A model generated the notes under the pieces. That model saw only the letters and a program-made list of their open reading frames with translations. It was not told the origin of the DNA and did no database searches. Source: Lichina pygmaea (Eukaryota; Ascomycota; Lichinomycetes; Lichinales; Lichinaceae). From it: DNA of 64,000 nt. The stretch spans positions 2,232,001 through 2,296,000 of the forward strand of contig OY730169.1 in the NCBI GenBank assembly GCA_963422465.1, written 5' to 3'. This document shows, in pieces, positions 11,511-23,600 of this stretch. Position numbers and translations under genes: made by a program. The first letter of the stretch is position 1. Each line of letters starts with the position of its first letter.

Positions 11511-13436
11511 ACGGCCCTGCCCGGCGGCGGCCTCGACGGCGCGGTCCTCGCCATGCATCTGCACGAAGGCCTGCTGTACGTCGGCGGCAACTTCACCGAC
11601 ACGAACCGGACCGACACCGACGGCCTCGTCAACGTCGCCGCCTTCTCGACCGCGGACGAGGCCTGGCAGCCCCTCGGCGCCGGCGTCAACGGCCGCGTCG
11701 AGCGCATCGTGCCCCTGACCCTCAACGTCACGTCCGAGCGGCCTGAGACGGTCATCAGCCTGACGGGCACCTTCGACGAGCTCCTGCCCCTCGATGGCAA
11801 AGAGGGCGTCCCGGTCAACGGCTTCGCGGTCTGGGTGCCGTCCCAGCGCGACTGGCTGCAGAACCTCGACCTCGAGATCGTGGCCATCGACGGACAGCTT
11901 ACGACCTTTGCCGTCGTGCCCGAAGGGCCTACCCTCGTGGCCGGCACGCTCTCGTCGCAGGGCCTCGCCGCGAGGGGGGCCGTCGGCTTACCGGCGTCCG
12001 GCCCGCTCAAGCTACGGCGGATGCCGATCCGGATCCGACCGGGCTCGCCCGTCTCGCAGAGCCGGAAGCGCGCCGTTGGCGGGCAGGACGTGAGCGGCGT
12101 CGTCGCCGGCTACTTCTACGAGAACGACGGCCGGAACGTCACCGTCCTCGGCGGTCACTTCACGGCGCGGGCCCCTGACGGCTCGTCGGTCGACAACCTG
12201 GCCCTGGTCAACGGTTCGAACGAGGACGCCGTCGGCGGCCTCGGCCCCGGACTCTCGGCCGACTCGACCTTTCTCGCGTTGGCAGTCCAGCAGGACACGC
12301 TGTACGCCGGCGGCACGGTCACGGGCACGGTCAACGGAGACGACGAGGTCAACGGCCTGATCCTGTACGATCTGGTCCGGGCCGACTTCGTGCAGCCGCA
12401 ACCTCCGGCGCTCGCGGGGACCGACGTCGCCGTGCACGCCATCGCCGGTCAGCCCGACTCTGACGAGGTGTACGTCGGGGGCAACTTCGATTCGGCCGGA
12501 TCCATGTCGTGTCCCAGCCTCTGCATCTTCAGCCAGTCGGCCTCGCAGTGGAACCGGCCCGGTGACGGGCTGACGGGAAGCATCGGAGCCATGACCTGGG
12601 CCGGCGTCGACAAGCTCGTCGTCGGTGGGAACTTGACCGTCAACGGCTCGGCCACGTCCATGGTCACGTACGACCCCGGCTCTCGCGTCTGGTCTGCCTT
12701 CGCCGGCAACGGCCCAGACGTCCCGGGTCCGGTCACGGCCTTGTCGGCCGCGGACAACTCCGCCTCGCGCTTCTGGATCGCGGGCGCCAGCGCGAACGGA
12801 TCGGCCTTCCTGATGATCTACGACGGCACCACCTTCCGTTCCGTCGGCGACACGCTGGGCACGACGACCCGGATACGCGGCCTGCAGGTGCTCCCGCTAT
12901 CACAGCCCCACGAGCGCACCGAGCTCCTGGACGACGACCAGATCCTGCTCGTCTCCGGCCAGCTCGATATCCCCGGCTTCGGCAACGCGTCGGCCGCCTT
13001 GTTCAACGGTACTAACTTTGCGCCCTTCATCCTGTCGACCTCGTCCAACAATTCGCCGGGGAGCGTGTCCCGGATCGTCTCGCTTCGGGACAACTATTTC
13101 ACCACGAGCGGTGAGTTTCTGCCCCCTCCCTTGCAACGCGCCTATCGACCTTTTGAAAAAAAAATTTCAATTCCTCGAATCTAATCGTCCGCAGGTGGAC
13201 GTCTCGCCGTGGGCTTCGTCGTACTGATCGCTCTCGCCATCGCTCTCGCGCTGATCTTCTTCCTGGTCGTGCTGGGCATCGTCATCGAGCGCATCCGAAG
13301 GAAGCGCGAAGGATACCTGCCAGCCCCGACGCAGGTGTACGACAAGGGCGGCAACGTCGAGCGAATCCCGCCGGCCTATCTCTTTGGCACGCTGGGCCGC
13401 GAGGGACGTGGGCCGGGTGGTGCGCCGATGATCTAA
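9438..13436 (+). CDS. RAX2: Rax2-like cell polarity / bud-site membrane protein
   Basis: Type I membrane glycoprotein marking sites of polarised growth; in yeast Rax2 acts with Rax1 in bipolar budding, and in filamentous fungi relatives act at tips and septa. Exons 9438-10626, 10756-13110, 13195-13436; 1,261 residues, close to the usual size. Introns are 129 nt (with a run of 14 G) and 84 nt. An N-terminal signal peptide is followed by FDPVPAPDLDLSKLGRVGL. The large extracellular part carries repeated kelch-like blades of the form VYVGGDF, VVVGGNF, LYVGGNF, VYVGGNF with many N-x-S/T sites. The block spanning intron 1 reads GLNGIQLFQD then DIYAFAENDFNEPSC, typical of the family. An acidic run of Asp is encoded at about 11476-11508. 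One transmembrane helix (about 1186-1212) and a short basic cytoplasmic tail (IERIRRKR...) end the protein. An alternative start at 9450 is possible. The gene stands alone with 2.2 kb upstream. Confidence 0.94.
10661..10674 (+). repeat. Poly-G run of 14 in RAX2 intron 1
   Basis: Fourteen consecutive G lie inside the first RAX2 intron, between donor (10627) and acceptor (10755). The run makes this intron the longest in the host genes here and could form a G-quadruplex in RNA or be a site of length error. Confidence 0.85.
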
Positions 13437-14639
13437 TCACACTTCCCTCGGTCTCTTGTTTTCTCTCTGGTTGGGCCGGTGCCAGGCGTTGCCCGGAAAC
13501 GGGTTGGGCGCTAGGCTGGCAGCATCCGCGGTCGATTCTCCGACCTCTTCTGCTCCCTCCTCTCGATCATCCCCCTCCGTGACGATGGCATGTGCTTTCC
13601 TGATCTGGCGACCGGCTCTCCTCAGTTCCCACGGCAAAAGCTGTTTCCCTGATCCTGCATTTTTCCCCTTGCGTAGCATTGCCTCGGAGTTTCTGGGCGG
13701 TTGGGAGCCACGCCCTTTCGGCGGGCCTCTGGCCATTGGGGGGGGGGAGGGTTTTCACTTGTCCTGATGCCCATCTTTCTGCGTCCGTGCAGTCGATGCG
13801 CATCTGCTTGTCAGCAAGCTCTCCCTTTTCCTTTTGTCCGGTGCCCTGCATGCATGATACCTCTTTCTCTCTCATTTCCTATCACCTCTCTCTACCCTCT
13901 ACGGCGAATGCTACTTCTCTAATGTCTCAAGGAGAACCTCTCCCTCACCCTTCTCCTTCTCCTCCGTATCCTCCACCTCGATGCACCACCACCCGACTAC
14001 GAGAAACAAGAGATGACCCTTGTACTATCTCCATTACATCCCAGCCGTGACTGATTTCTTTCCGTTTCCACCACTTCTCATCTTGTGTAGGCCAGTGACG
14101 AGGTAGAAGTGAAGAAGGGGACAGTCGGCACTCCTTCATTCGGGTATTTTCCTTCTGGGAGCTTTCCACGTGTTCCTGTGGATCAGCAGTGAGCATTCAA
14201 CCAGCTGCCTGTTGTTTGCCCTGAACTGCGACATGCTCGCACTACTACAGTTGAGGAGCATCGGGATTAAACCACTGCAGGCTGATGTGATCTGCCTTTC
14301 ACTGTGGTTTCAGCGAGCTAGTCACGCTACTTACTTAGTTCACTGCGCACCTTCTTAGCTGACACGAAATGAATCAGTTAATAGATCCAAGTTTGTACTT
14401 CTGTACTTTATATCTGATCCTGCGGGTGTGAGAACTCCTCCCAGTACCACATCGTCAAAGGACCATCACTTTTGACAATCAGCGGATTTTGTCATAAGTC
14501 CTGGAAACCAGTCGCGAAGCTTGCTGAAACCACCCACTTCCCAAGGGTGAAAACCCATCACTTTTCTGAATCAGGCCTATTGGTCAAAAGTCGTGATCCC
14601 AGAACCCATGTCTTCTTGCTTCAACTACCAACCACCCAG
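13437..14639. other. RAX2 3' flank and border to the transposon block
   Basis: No supported gene. A second G-run (about 13739-13748) and pyrimidine-rich stretches (about 13850-13990) suggest 3' UTR or terminator sequence. Base composition drops from GC-rich to more balanced after about 14.2 kb. The left end of LINE-1 lies somewhere between about 14.35 and 14.7 kb but cannot be fixed without its far TSD. Confidence 0.5.
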
Positions 14640-14949
14640 CCACAACAAGAGTGAGAGGGACTAGAGGTATCCTGAAGGATTGGGCAAAGCCCTACCTACC
14701 TTAGAACAATCAGCCCTGAGACCAAAACTCAGGATTGAGCCAGTACTCCCAGTCTATCAGAGATAAAACACTAAACTTCTCCCAAAAGTGAGAAACATCC
14801 ACCAACAAGGAGATCAGGGCTCCCAGGATAAAAGGAATAGTTTAGAGCTTGCCTCTAGTGCTGGTAGAGTTGAAAAACTCTAGGAAAGCTCAGGCAGGAG
14901 GTGTGGTCCCTAGCTTGAGTTAATACAACCAGATTTCCCTAGAGTCTAG
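14640..14949 (+). mobile_element. LINE-1, 5' part (Tad-like non-LTR retrotransposon, piece 1)
   Basis: Sequence left of the A1 insertion. Its last five bases TCTAG (14945-14949) are repeated right of A1 (27767-27771), where LINE-1 continues, so this stretch belongs to the 5' untranslated part of LINE-1. The exact left end is uncertain and could be up to 300 bp further left. Confidence 0.6.
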
Positions 14950-15342
14950 TGTTAAGGCCTAGGCCGGAACAGCCCAGGTAAGCGAGGGAGGAGTGTTAGT
15001 CATGCGGAACAACATCCGACCGATCCGGTGGACGAGCAGGAGCTAAGCGAGGAGCTCGTCCGGTGGACGAGCAGGAGCTAAGCGAGGAGCTCGTCCACGC
15101 AAAAGGATGATACCCCTCGAGGAGACCCCCCCCCCTTGGGGCATCTGTATAAAGACCCCCCAAAGAGCCTGGAGGGATTAGCTCTCCAGGCTGAACACAC
15201 AATACGAACCCATCGTACTGAGACAATAGCACAGGAGAGTTACCCCACCTGTCTATTCCTCTACCGAGTCCCTGTCTAGAATCCGCCCTGCGAAGCAACA
15301 GACCAAGCCGCCTTCTGTGTGAACCCAGCCCGGCCTGTAACA
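14950..15342 (+). repeat. A1 5' LTR (393 bp)
   Basis: Begins TGTTAAGGCC, ends CGGCCTGTAACA. It contains two copies of a 35-bp hairpin unit (15026-15095), a C-run followed by TTGGGG, and a TATA-like GTATAAAG (15147-15154). It matches the copy at 27304-27766. Confidence 0.93.
15026..15095 (+). promoter_or_regulatory. Tandem hairpin array in A1 5' LTR (2 x 35 bp)
   Basis: Two exact 35-bp units. Each holds the inverted repeat GGACGAGC ... GCTCGTCC (8-bp arms, 16-base loop). The array lies about 50 bp upstream of the TATA-like box, hence in U3. The 3' LTR has four units (27380-27519). A role as an upstream activating site or RNA structure is inference. Confidence 0.8.
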
Positions 15343-15383
15343 GTTTCAGCCTCTAACATACAGGACACTGACTCGATACGATA

Positions 15384-16430
15384 GTGGATCCACAAAGCCC
15401 TACCCCTTCTCAGGCAGCCCAAGCCCAAGCTGCTCAGGCAGCTCAGGCCCAGGCTGTCCAGGCGGCACCTATTGTTAACCTACCCCCGAAGCCCTTGAAG
15501 GTAGGTGCCCCGAAGAGGTACGATGGATCCAGGGGAGGACTGGAGTTGTTCTTCTCACAGCTGGAGCTCTACTATGGGTTCAACACAGCCCAGTTCCCGA
15601 CAGACCAGGAGAAGGTGCTGTTTGCAGCCTCCTACCTGGAAGGACCAGCTTTCGCTTGGTTCAACATCTACTTAAGGGATTACCTAGACAATCAGGCAGA
15701 CCCCAAGGAGCAAGAAGATAATACCCGACAGGTCATGGGAAGCTTGAAAACCTTTAAGACAGCCATGAGGAAGATGTTTGGGATCCTTGACAAGGAAAGG
15801 GATGTGGAACAAAAGCTCCAAGCACTGCAGCAAACTGGATTGGCATCGGAATTTGCGGCGAAGTTCCAACAACTAGCAGTGAGGACTCAGTGGGGGGACA
15901 GTGCACTAACAGCACTATTCTACCAAGGCCTCAAGGAACAAGTCAAGGATGACATTGCGCGAGGAGACTGACCAACCAAGCTCTACAAAATGATTGAGAC
16001 TGCAGCTCACATCGACAACCGACAGTTCAAGAGAGAGCTTGAGAAGCGAGGCAAGCAGACAAAACTATAGGTGAAGAAAAAGCCAACACCTGCCAAAGAT
16101 AACTACAGCTTGGTACCCATGGAAATCGATGCAGTGGAACCACAAAAGAAGGAGACACAGAAGTGTTACAACTGTCAGAAAGTGGGCCACCTTGCGGTGA
16201 ACTGCAGGAGCAAGAAGAAGAACAAGAAGGGCAAAGGGAAGCAGTTGAACACCACAAGTGCCTGGAAAGGCAGGGAGATGGAGGAGCCCCAGAGGGCCCC
16301 CCAAGACACACTGCCCCACAATCACCCTGAGGCAGCACTCCTCAGAGAGGAGGACAACCTCCGACAACACGCCGAAAAACTTGAGAACATGCTCCAAGAA
16401 ACCTTGGACCACTTTGACAAGGTCTGAAGG
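15384..16430 (+). pseudogene. A1 gag
   Basis: Capsid/nucleocapsid part of A1. It starts MDPQSPTPSQ with an Ala/Gln-rich lead, then the retrotransposon gag block (LELFFSQLELYYGF, EGPAFAWFNIYL) and a CCHC knuckle CYNCQKVGHLAVNC (about 16164-16205). Decayed. Confidence 0.85.
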
Positions 16431-16654
16431 AAGATCAACGGAATCCACTGGGAGGACAACCTGATCTCCGAGTTTGACACAACTGGCTATATGGAGGAAC
16501 AGGTTGATGACGAAGAACCCCAGCCACCACCAGTCCCCGACAAAACTGTCCTTCGACGACAGAACACAACCCTATCGGAAATAGGGGAGGTGAAAGTGCC
16601 ACGATAGGTTGACAATACCCTCAGCATCACACAGGTCAGAGACATTGCTGATGA

Positions 16655-18476
16655 TTGCAACCAAGACCTGGGGGAACAATGCACCACCACACGATGCAAA
16701 CAACACGTGGTAGAGCGTCAGGCCCAGGGTCTAGGCAGCTCAAAAAACTAGCAGCGCTCTTCAAAACCGGGGTCGGAAGAGCAGGCAAGACAACACCCCG
16801 GGAGGAAGGAGTCAAGCCGAGCCTTGACGCAACAGCCTGCAGCCCGCACTTTCACATCAAGATCAGAGTCAATGGGTGGTTGGCTAAGGCCATGATCAAC
16901 TCTGGTGCGACTGGCAACTTCATGTCAGAAAGCTTTGCCAGAAGAAACAAGGTTCCAGTCCAAGGCAAGAAAGACCCCTACCAGTTGACAGTAGTGGACA
17001 GAACACCACTCTCCAAAGACAAGAGACAAGTGATGAAGGAGACTAAGAGTCTGAGACTGAGTGTCCATAGCATGACAATCGGAACAGAGGAATTCGACTT
17101 GGTCCGGATACTACATGAAGTTATATTGGGACTTCTGTGGTTGGAAAAACAAAACCCAAGGATTGACTGGAGAAGAAGGCAACTAGTCTTTCCAGATAAG
17201 ACACTGGTCACGTCAGAACCAGGGGTGACGATTAAAGAAATCTCACTGACACACTGGAAGAAATACCACCAGCACAGGCAGGCCTGTGTGGCCTGGATGA
17301 AACCCCAAACACAACAACTTTGCACCACGCAAGACGCCGTGGGCGAGACTCAGGCACCGCAGTTGCCAAGTGAGTATAAAAGATACCAGGAAATGTTCGA
17401 AGAAACAGTGATTGTGACACTACCAGAACATCAGGAGTGGGACTACGAGATTCCACTAGAAGACAGAAAAAAACCCACACACAGCCCTATCTACGCTCTG
17501 TCAGCAAAAGAGCTTGAGGCCCTGAGAGACTACCTGGACAAGAACCTAGTGAAAGGGTTCATAAGATCTTCAACATCACTGGCTGGATACCCAATATTGT
17601 TTGTGCCAAAGAAAGACAGCAAACTTTGACTGTGTGTTGATTACTGGCGGCTAAATGCGATTACGGTAAAGAACTGTTACCCACTGCCACTGATATCAGA
17701 AATCCAAGACTGGATCCAAGGAGCCAAATAGTTCACCAAGTTCAATATTCAAGGTGCTTTCAACCTGGTTAGGATGAAAGACAGCGAGGAATGGAAGACA
17801 GCCTTTCGTACAAGGTACAGGCACTACAAGTATACTGTGATGCTATTCAGCCTTACGAATACACCGGTGATATTCCAATCACTTATTAACACTGTCCTCC
17901 GACAATACCTGGACATATTTGTCACTGCTTATATTGACGATGTCTTGGTATACACCAATGGAACCTTGGAGGAGTATAAACAGCATGTCAAAACAATCCT
18001 ACATGCACTCCAGAAAGCAGGCATGAGGTTACGCCTTGATAAAAGTGTTTTCCACACAAAAGAAGTGGAATATTTGGGGTTGATCCTGACAACAGAAGGA
18101 ATCCGAATGGACAACACAAAGATGGCAGCAGTACAAGACTGGCCAACACCCAAAAACCTCAAAGAAGTACAATCCTTCCTAGGATTTGCAAACTTCTACT
18201 GACAATTCATCAAGGACTACTCAAGAACAGCAGCAGTCTTGACAGAGTTAACCAGAAAGAACAAATCTTTCAGGTGGGGGAAGAGCCAACAAGCAGCCTT
18301 CCAGGAGTTGAAGGATAAATTCATCTCCGCACCCATTTTGGCATCATTTGATCCTGAGAAGAGGATTATTCTGGAAACTGATGCCTTGGACCAAGCATTA
18401 GGATCCTGCTTGTGTCAACCAGACGCTGACAACCGCTTACACCCTGTCGCGTATTGATCAAGAAAGTTCTCTGGCC
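16655..18476 (+). pseudogene. A1 pol, N-terminal part (protease, RT, start of RNase H)
   Basis: Aspartic protease region around 16860-17150 (a retropepsin-like block near MINSGATGNF), then reverse transcriptase with the catalytic YIDDVLVY (about 17930-17955) and the first half of RNase H. Domain order PR-RT-RH is that of Ty3/Gypsy. Cut at 18476/18481 by element B1. Decayed. Confidence 0.88.
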
Positions 18477-18481
18477 CAGAA

Positions 18482-19111
18482 TGTTACGACCCAGGAGGAA
18501 CACAGTCTTTATATACTCACAGAAAGCAGCAGACAGGATACTGGACGGAAGTACCAGACAGCGTGACACGGGAACCGGTCACGTGACTGGCGAGACAAAC
18601 CAGGGGGTGCTCGCCGCAGCATGCATATGCACGAACAAGTGAGCAAAGTGAGCAGAGCTCACCCAGCTCGCCGCAGCGTGCATGAAAAGTGAGCAAAGTG
18701 AGCAGAGCTCACCCAGCTCACCGCAGCGTGCATGAAAAGTGAGCAAAGTGAGCAGAGCTCACCCAGCTCACTGCAGCGTGCATGAAAAGTGAGCAAAGTG
18801 AGCAGAGCTCACTTATCTCACCGAGTGAGCAAAGTGAGCAGAGCTCACTCTGCTCACGAACTGGGCACTATATAGCCAGGTGATAGTTCCCCTATAGAAC
18901 GATCGTCTTCAACTCATGTTGTGATCCAGACAACTAGATCTACTTCAATACAATCCTTTTGTACGAAGCTGTTGATCAGGTGTCACCACCACCACGTTCC
19001 ACCAAACCCCTTCGCACTCCTTGACACTCCTCTCCTGCGAGAACCAACCCGCCTTCCACCTCTCGCCCTAATCCTATACTCGGATAGGACAGTACGGTAC
19101 AGACCGCAACA
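18482..19111 (+). repeat. B1 5' LTR (630 bp)
   Basis: Begins TGTTACGACC, ends AGACCGCAACA. It contains an antisense TATA box (CTTTATATA, 18507-18515), an array of GTGAGC...GCTCAC hairpin units (18639-18858) and a sense TATA box CTATATAG (18868-18875). It is 36 bp longer than the 3' LTR by one extra sub-unit. Confidence 0.94.
18639..18858 (+). promoter_or_regulatory. Hairpin array in B1 5' LTR between two opposed TATA boxes
   Basis: Five copies of a core GTGAGCAAAGTGAGCAGAG + CTCAC, most joined by a spacer CCAGCTCACCGCAGCGTGCA. Each core has inverted arms GTGAGC/GCTCAC. The array lies between a leftward TATA (18507-18515) and a rightward TATA (18868-18875), the layout of a bidirectional promoter. 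Function is inferred. Confidence 0.78.
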
Positions 19112-19129
19112 CTTTGAAGACCCTCAAGG

Positions 19130-19957
19130 ATGAGTACCTCAGGAGCAACCAACCCCAACTTCCCAGATGGAAAGATTAGCGTCGCCAAGCCAGACCTGTT
19201 CTACGGCGAAAGAAACAAGGTTGACGACTGGCTCATGCAACTCCAAGTCTACTTTCAATTCTAACCAGAGACAAAGCTGCCTAAGGAGAAGTGGCCCCTC
19301 TTCGCAACCACTTACATGAGAGGCAATGCTTATCGATGGATCAAGCCCTACGTCAACAAACATCTCTCAGGAAACGGAGACCACGACGGCACAACGGAAT
19401 GGATGACAAAATGGACATGATTCAAGGACAAGATCAAAAGGATCCTTGGACCATCTAACAAAGACAAAGTGGCTATACGAATAATCCAGCACATCAAACA
19501 ACAACGCTCAGCCGCAGAGTACACCACGCAGTTCAAACAATACTCAGTACTGACCGACTGGGACGACAACGCCCTGATGGTCATGTACCGACGTGGACTC
19601 AAGGAAAACATGAAGGATGAAATCACCTTCGACGGACGAGCAGTCGACACACTGGATGAACTCATCACACAAGCAATCAACATTGATGACAAACTATTCG
19701 AGCGAGCGATGGAGAAACACCACGACAGAGGATACAGCCACCCCGCATGGCATGTGAGCAACCACTACAAGCCGCCTAACAAGGCACCGCCACATGATCC
19801 ATATGGCTATGCACCCATGGAACTGGATGCAGTCCACCACAAGGGAAGGTTCACGAAGGGAAGGAACAACAAAAAAGGGAAAGCACTGAAGTGCTATGCC
19901 TGTGGCAAGCTAGGCCACATGGCGAAAGACTGTCGTTCAAAGAACAAGGTGCACTGA
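19130..19957 (+). pseudogene. B1 gag
   Basis: Starts MSTSGATNPNFPDGKISVAK and contains the gag capsid block and a CCHC knuckle CYACGKLGHMAKDC (about 19890-19931). The following stretch to about 20.6 kb is Thr- and His-rich, weakly coding and poorly resolved. Decayed. Confidence 0.85.
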
Positions 19958-20667
19958 CAGCAACTTAATACGCTTGACGGAGACTGGAATGTCATCGAGC
20001 CAGAGGACTCACCAGGAGAGGCTCATCTATCCCTCGAACAATAGGATGACTACGATCAGATATTGGAAGCAGCCCACCAACTGGCAACATCAGGAGGCAA
20101 GGACCTACCAGAACTAACAGGTCAGGACAAGGGACAGGAGCTCTTAACCACCTCTGATGGGGACTGAGACGAACCCGCGTCTATCAAAGAAGAAATACCA
20201 CAAGGAAGCTATGCTTACAGCATGGACCCATGAAATCTACGGCATGGTGAACTACAGTGGAGGTTTTGCACAAGGCACTACTGCACCTACCACGAACAAC
20301 TACGAAGGTACGGAGGACATTCACTCTACCACACCACCTGCCACAAGCATTGGGTCAATTGCGAGAAGGATGCGTGTGAGATCCATCTTTGGGACAAACG
20401 CCAACACACCGCATTCCCCGGGCACACACATGATTGGCATGAACACCTCATGTTCCTACAGCAAGGCAACAACTACAACTGCTACGTTGACAATTGGCAG
20501 TACTGCCTCAAGCCTGGATGTGACAAGCATCAGCAAGACAAATTCATGAACAGATTCCTCAGAACTGATGGGAATGGCTGGACCCATTGCCCAGTCAGTG
20601 GTAAGACACTTCGATCAGGAAAAGACTGAACTCCCTTGTCAAGGGGTGACATCGGGAGCTCAACAAC

Positions 20668-23600
20668 ATGACCCCTAGCAACGCAAAGCACCTGCGATTG
20701 CCTGTGTCACTACATGCCAACACGCCAGTACGGACATACGCACTTGTTGACTCTGGAGCCAGTGGAAACTACATCTCGAGACAACTTTACAATACCCTCA
20801 GCACTGGAAGGAGACGCAAGCAGCAGCCCTATCAGCTGGCGATGGCAAATGGACAGACAGAGCTAGTCTGCCATGAGACGCAGCCAATGGAAATAGTTAC
20901 CGGACACTATGCTGAAAGGATCCACCTTGATATTGTCGAGTTAGCCACTCAGGATATCTACTTGGGGATGCCTTGGCTAAAGAAGCACAACCCAGTTGTT
21001 AACTGGAAGACAGGAGTACTCACGTTTAGGAACTGCACTAACAACACAGCTTGGACCTGTTACCAGCCGCAGAAGGCGTGGACAGATGAGGGAAGGAGTC
21101 CTCAGTGGAACCTCACCGACAGAAAGGACGACTCTCAAAAGAAGAGGTCTGCCTTGACAGGCACACCCCAGAACCAGGTGGCCAAACAGTCAGAGATGAA
21201 GAGAGAGGAAGTTGTTAACCCTCTGGAGATCCCTGAAGAGTACTGACCTGGGTATGATAACCTCTTTCAGGAAGAGACAACGACAGCAGTGTTGCCTAAG
21301 CACCAACCTTGGGATCATGAGATCAAGTTGTAACCAGGGACAGAGCCAGGATTTGGACCAATTTACCAGTTATCAGAGAAAGAGCTCCAAGTACTTCGCG
21401 AGTACCTGGAGGAAAACCTGAAAAAGGGTTTCATTCAAGAATCTTAATCACCAGCAGGATACCCGATACTATTTGCACCAAAGAAAGACGGAAGTCTTCG
21501 ACTTTGTGTGGATTACAGGAAACTCAACGACATTACCATCAAGAACTGATATCCGTTGCCAAATGCGAACGAATTGTGAGACAGGATCAGCCAAGCTACA
21601 ATCTTTACCAAGCTGGACTTGAAAGGAGCATACAACCTGATACGCATGAAAAAAGGAGAAGAATGGAAGACAGCCTTCAGAACCCGATACGGACACTACA
21701 AGTATCTGGTTATGCCATTCGGACTCACAAACACACCAGCAACATGTCAAGCATTGATCAACAACGTTATCAGAGCACACCTGGACCAAACAGCTATCGC
21801 CTACCTGGACGACATTCTTGTCTACTCGAACACGCAACAGGAATATACCAAACATGTGAAGGATGTTCTACGATGCCTACAAGAGGCAGGGCTCAAGCTC
21901 AACCCAAAGAAATGCGAGTTCAACAAACCGGAAGTTGAATTCCTCGGATACATCATAGGGATTGAAGAGATCAAGATCGACCCTGAGAAAATCAAAGTGA
22001 TTCAGCAATGGCCAACACCGACATCAGTTAAGGAAGTACAAGCCTTCCTGGGATTTGCCAACTTCAACCGACAGTTCATCAAGAACTACTCACAGATGGC
22101 AACACCACTGACAGAACTCACAAAGAAGAACGTGGAGTACCGGTGGACGGAGAGACAACAAAAAGCATTCCAACAGCTCAAGGACGCTTGCGCCAAGGAA
22201 CCAGTTCTCCTCAACTTCAAGACAGGCCAACCGACACAAATCAAGACAGACGCTTCAGATCAGGCAGTGGGAGCATGTCTATGCCAACAGGCAGACGGCA
22301 AGTGGCACCCAGTTGCCTACTACTCACGAAAAATAACACAAGCAGAACGAAACTATGATATCCACGATAAAGAGCTACTGGCAGTCGTCAACGCACTCGA
22401 ACACTGGAGAGTGTACGCGGAAAGCAGTTCTGAACTCACCATTCTCACAGACCACAAGAATCTGACAACATTCACGACAACCAAGAAGCTGAACAGACGG
22501 CAAGTCAGATGGGCTGAACTCCTAGGGCAACACAAATTCAAGATTGTGTACACCCCTGGACAAGACAATAGGAGAGCAGACACACTAAGCCGACGAAAAA
22601 ACCACATGGAAGATGATGAACACCAAGGAACAATCTTACAGCAGGACCAGCAAGGAAACCTGGTGCCCCAGCCACAGATCAACAAGCTCACGGCAGAAGA
22701 CACTGAAGAACTAATAAGGAACTACCACGACAATCCAGCACATGGTCACCCAGGAATCTCCAAAACCACAGACCTTATCCAACGGGCAGAGAACAATGTC
22801 ATTAACCTCTGACAACATGTCACAAACTACATCAGCAAGTGTCTACTATGCCAGAAAAACAAACATGGAAGACATAAGCTATACGGAGAAGGACACCCGA
22901 ACACAATACCGAGAGGCCTGTGGGAAGACGTGTCAATGGACTTCATCACAAAGCTACCCAAGTCCAAAGACCCAGTCACAGGAATCACCTACAACTTGAT
23001 TATGGTGATAGTGGACAGATTCACAAAATATCTAATAGCGGTACCATTCAAGGAGACCCACACAGCAGAACAGTTGGGACACCTCTTACTGGACAGATTG
23101 GTCAGAGACCACGGAGTTCCAATCACAATCATTACAGACAGAGACAAACTCTTCACATCCAACTACTGGAAGACAATCAGTGCAGCCATGGGTACAAAAC
23201 CCAAAATATCTACAGCCTATCACCCACGAACTGACAGCCAGACAGAGCGAGCGAACCAAGTCCTGGAGACTTACTTACAGCATTACATCAACAAGACCCA
23301 CAGTAATTGGGTACAGTTATTACCGGTGGCACAGCTGGCAATCAACCAGCACAGATCAGACTCAACAAAGGAATCGCTATTTTTTGCCAATTTTGGACGA
23401 CATGCGAACATCGGGATGCCAAGCAGAGCTTCACCAAATGCGGAGAAAGCACTCCAACACGACAAGCTCCTACGACAAACGCACACGATGATGAGGCACT
23501 ACCTTCAAGAAACTTCAGAAAAAATGCAACATCAAATGGACAAGAAATCAAAAATGGCACCTCAGCTAAAGAAGGGGGATAAAGTCTACCTCCTCACAAG

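Noticed and set aside
9444-11564. Long open frame (about 700 codons) on the minus strand opposite RAX2
   Set aside because: The composition is Val/Gly/Arg/Asp-rich and low-complexity, and it lies exactly opposite conserved RAX2 codons. It is a by-product of the strong G/C third-position bias of RAX2.
13567-14196. Short frames in the RAX2 3' flank
   Set aside because: Low-complexity Ser/Pro-rich translations of pyrimidine-rich DNA with no domain.
18639-18858. CRISPR-like repeat array
   Set aside because: Units are directly repeated without unique spacers, lie inside LTRs of a eukaryotic retroelement, and recur in every family B LTR.
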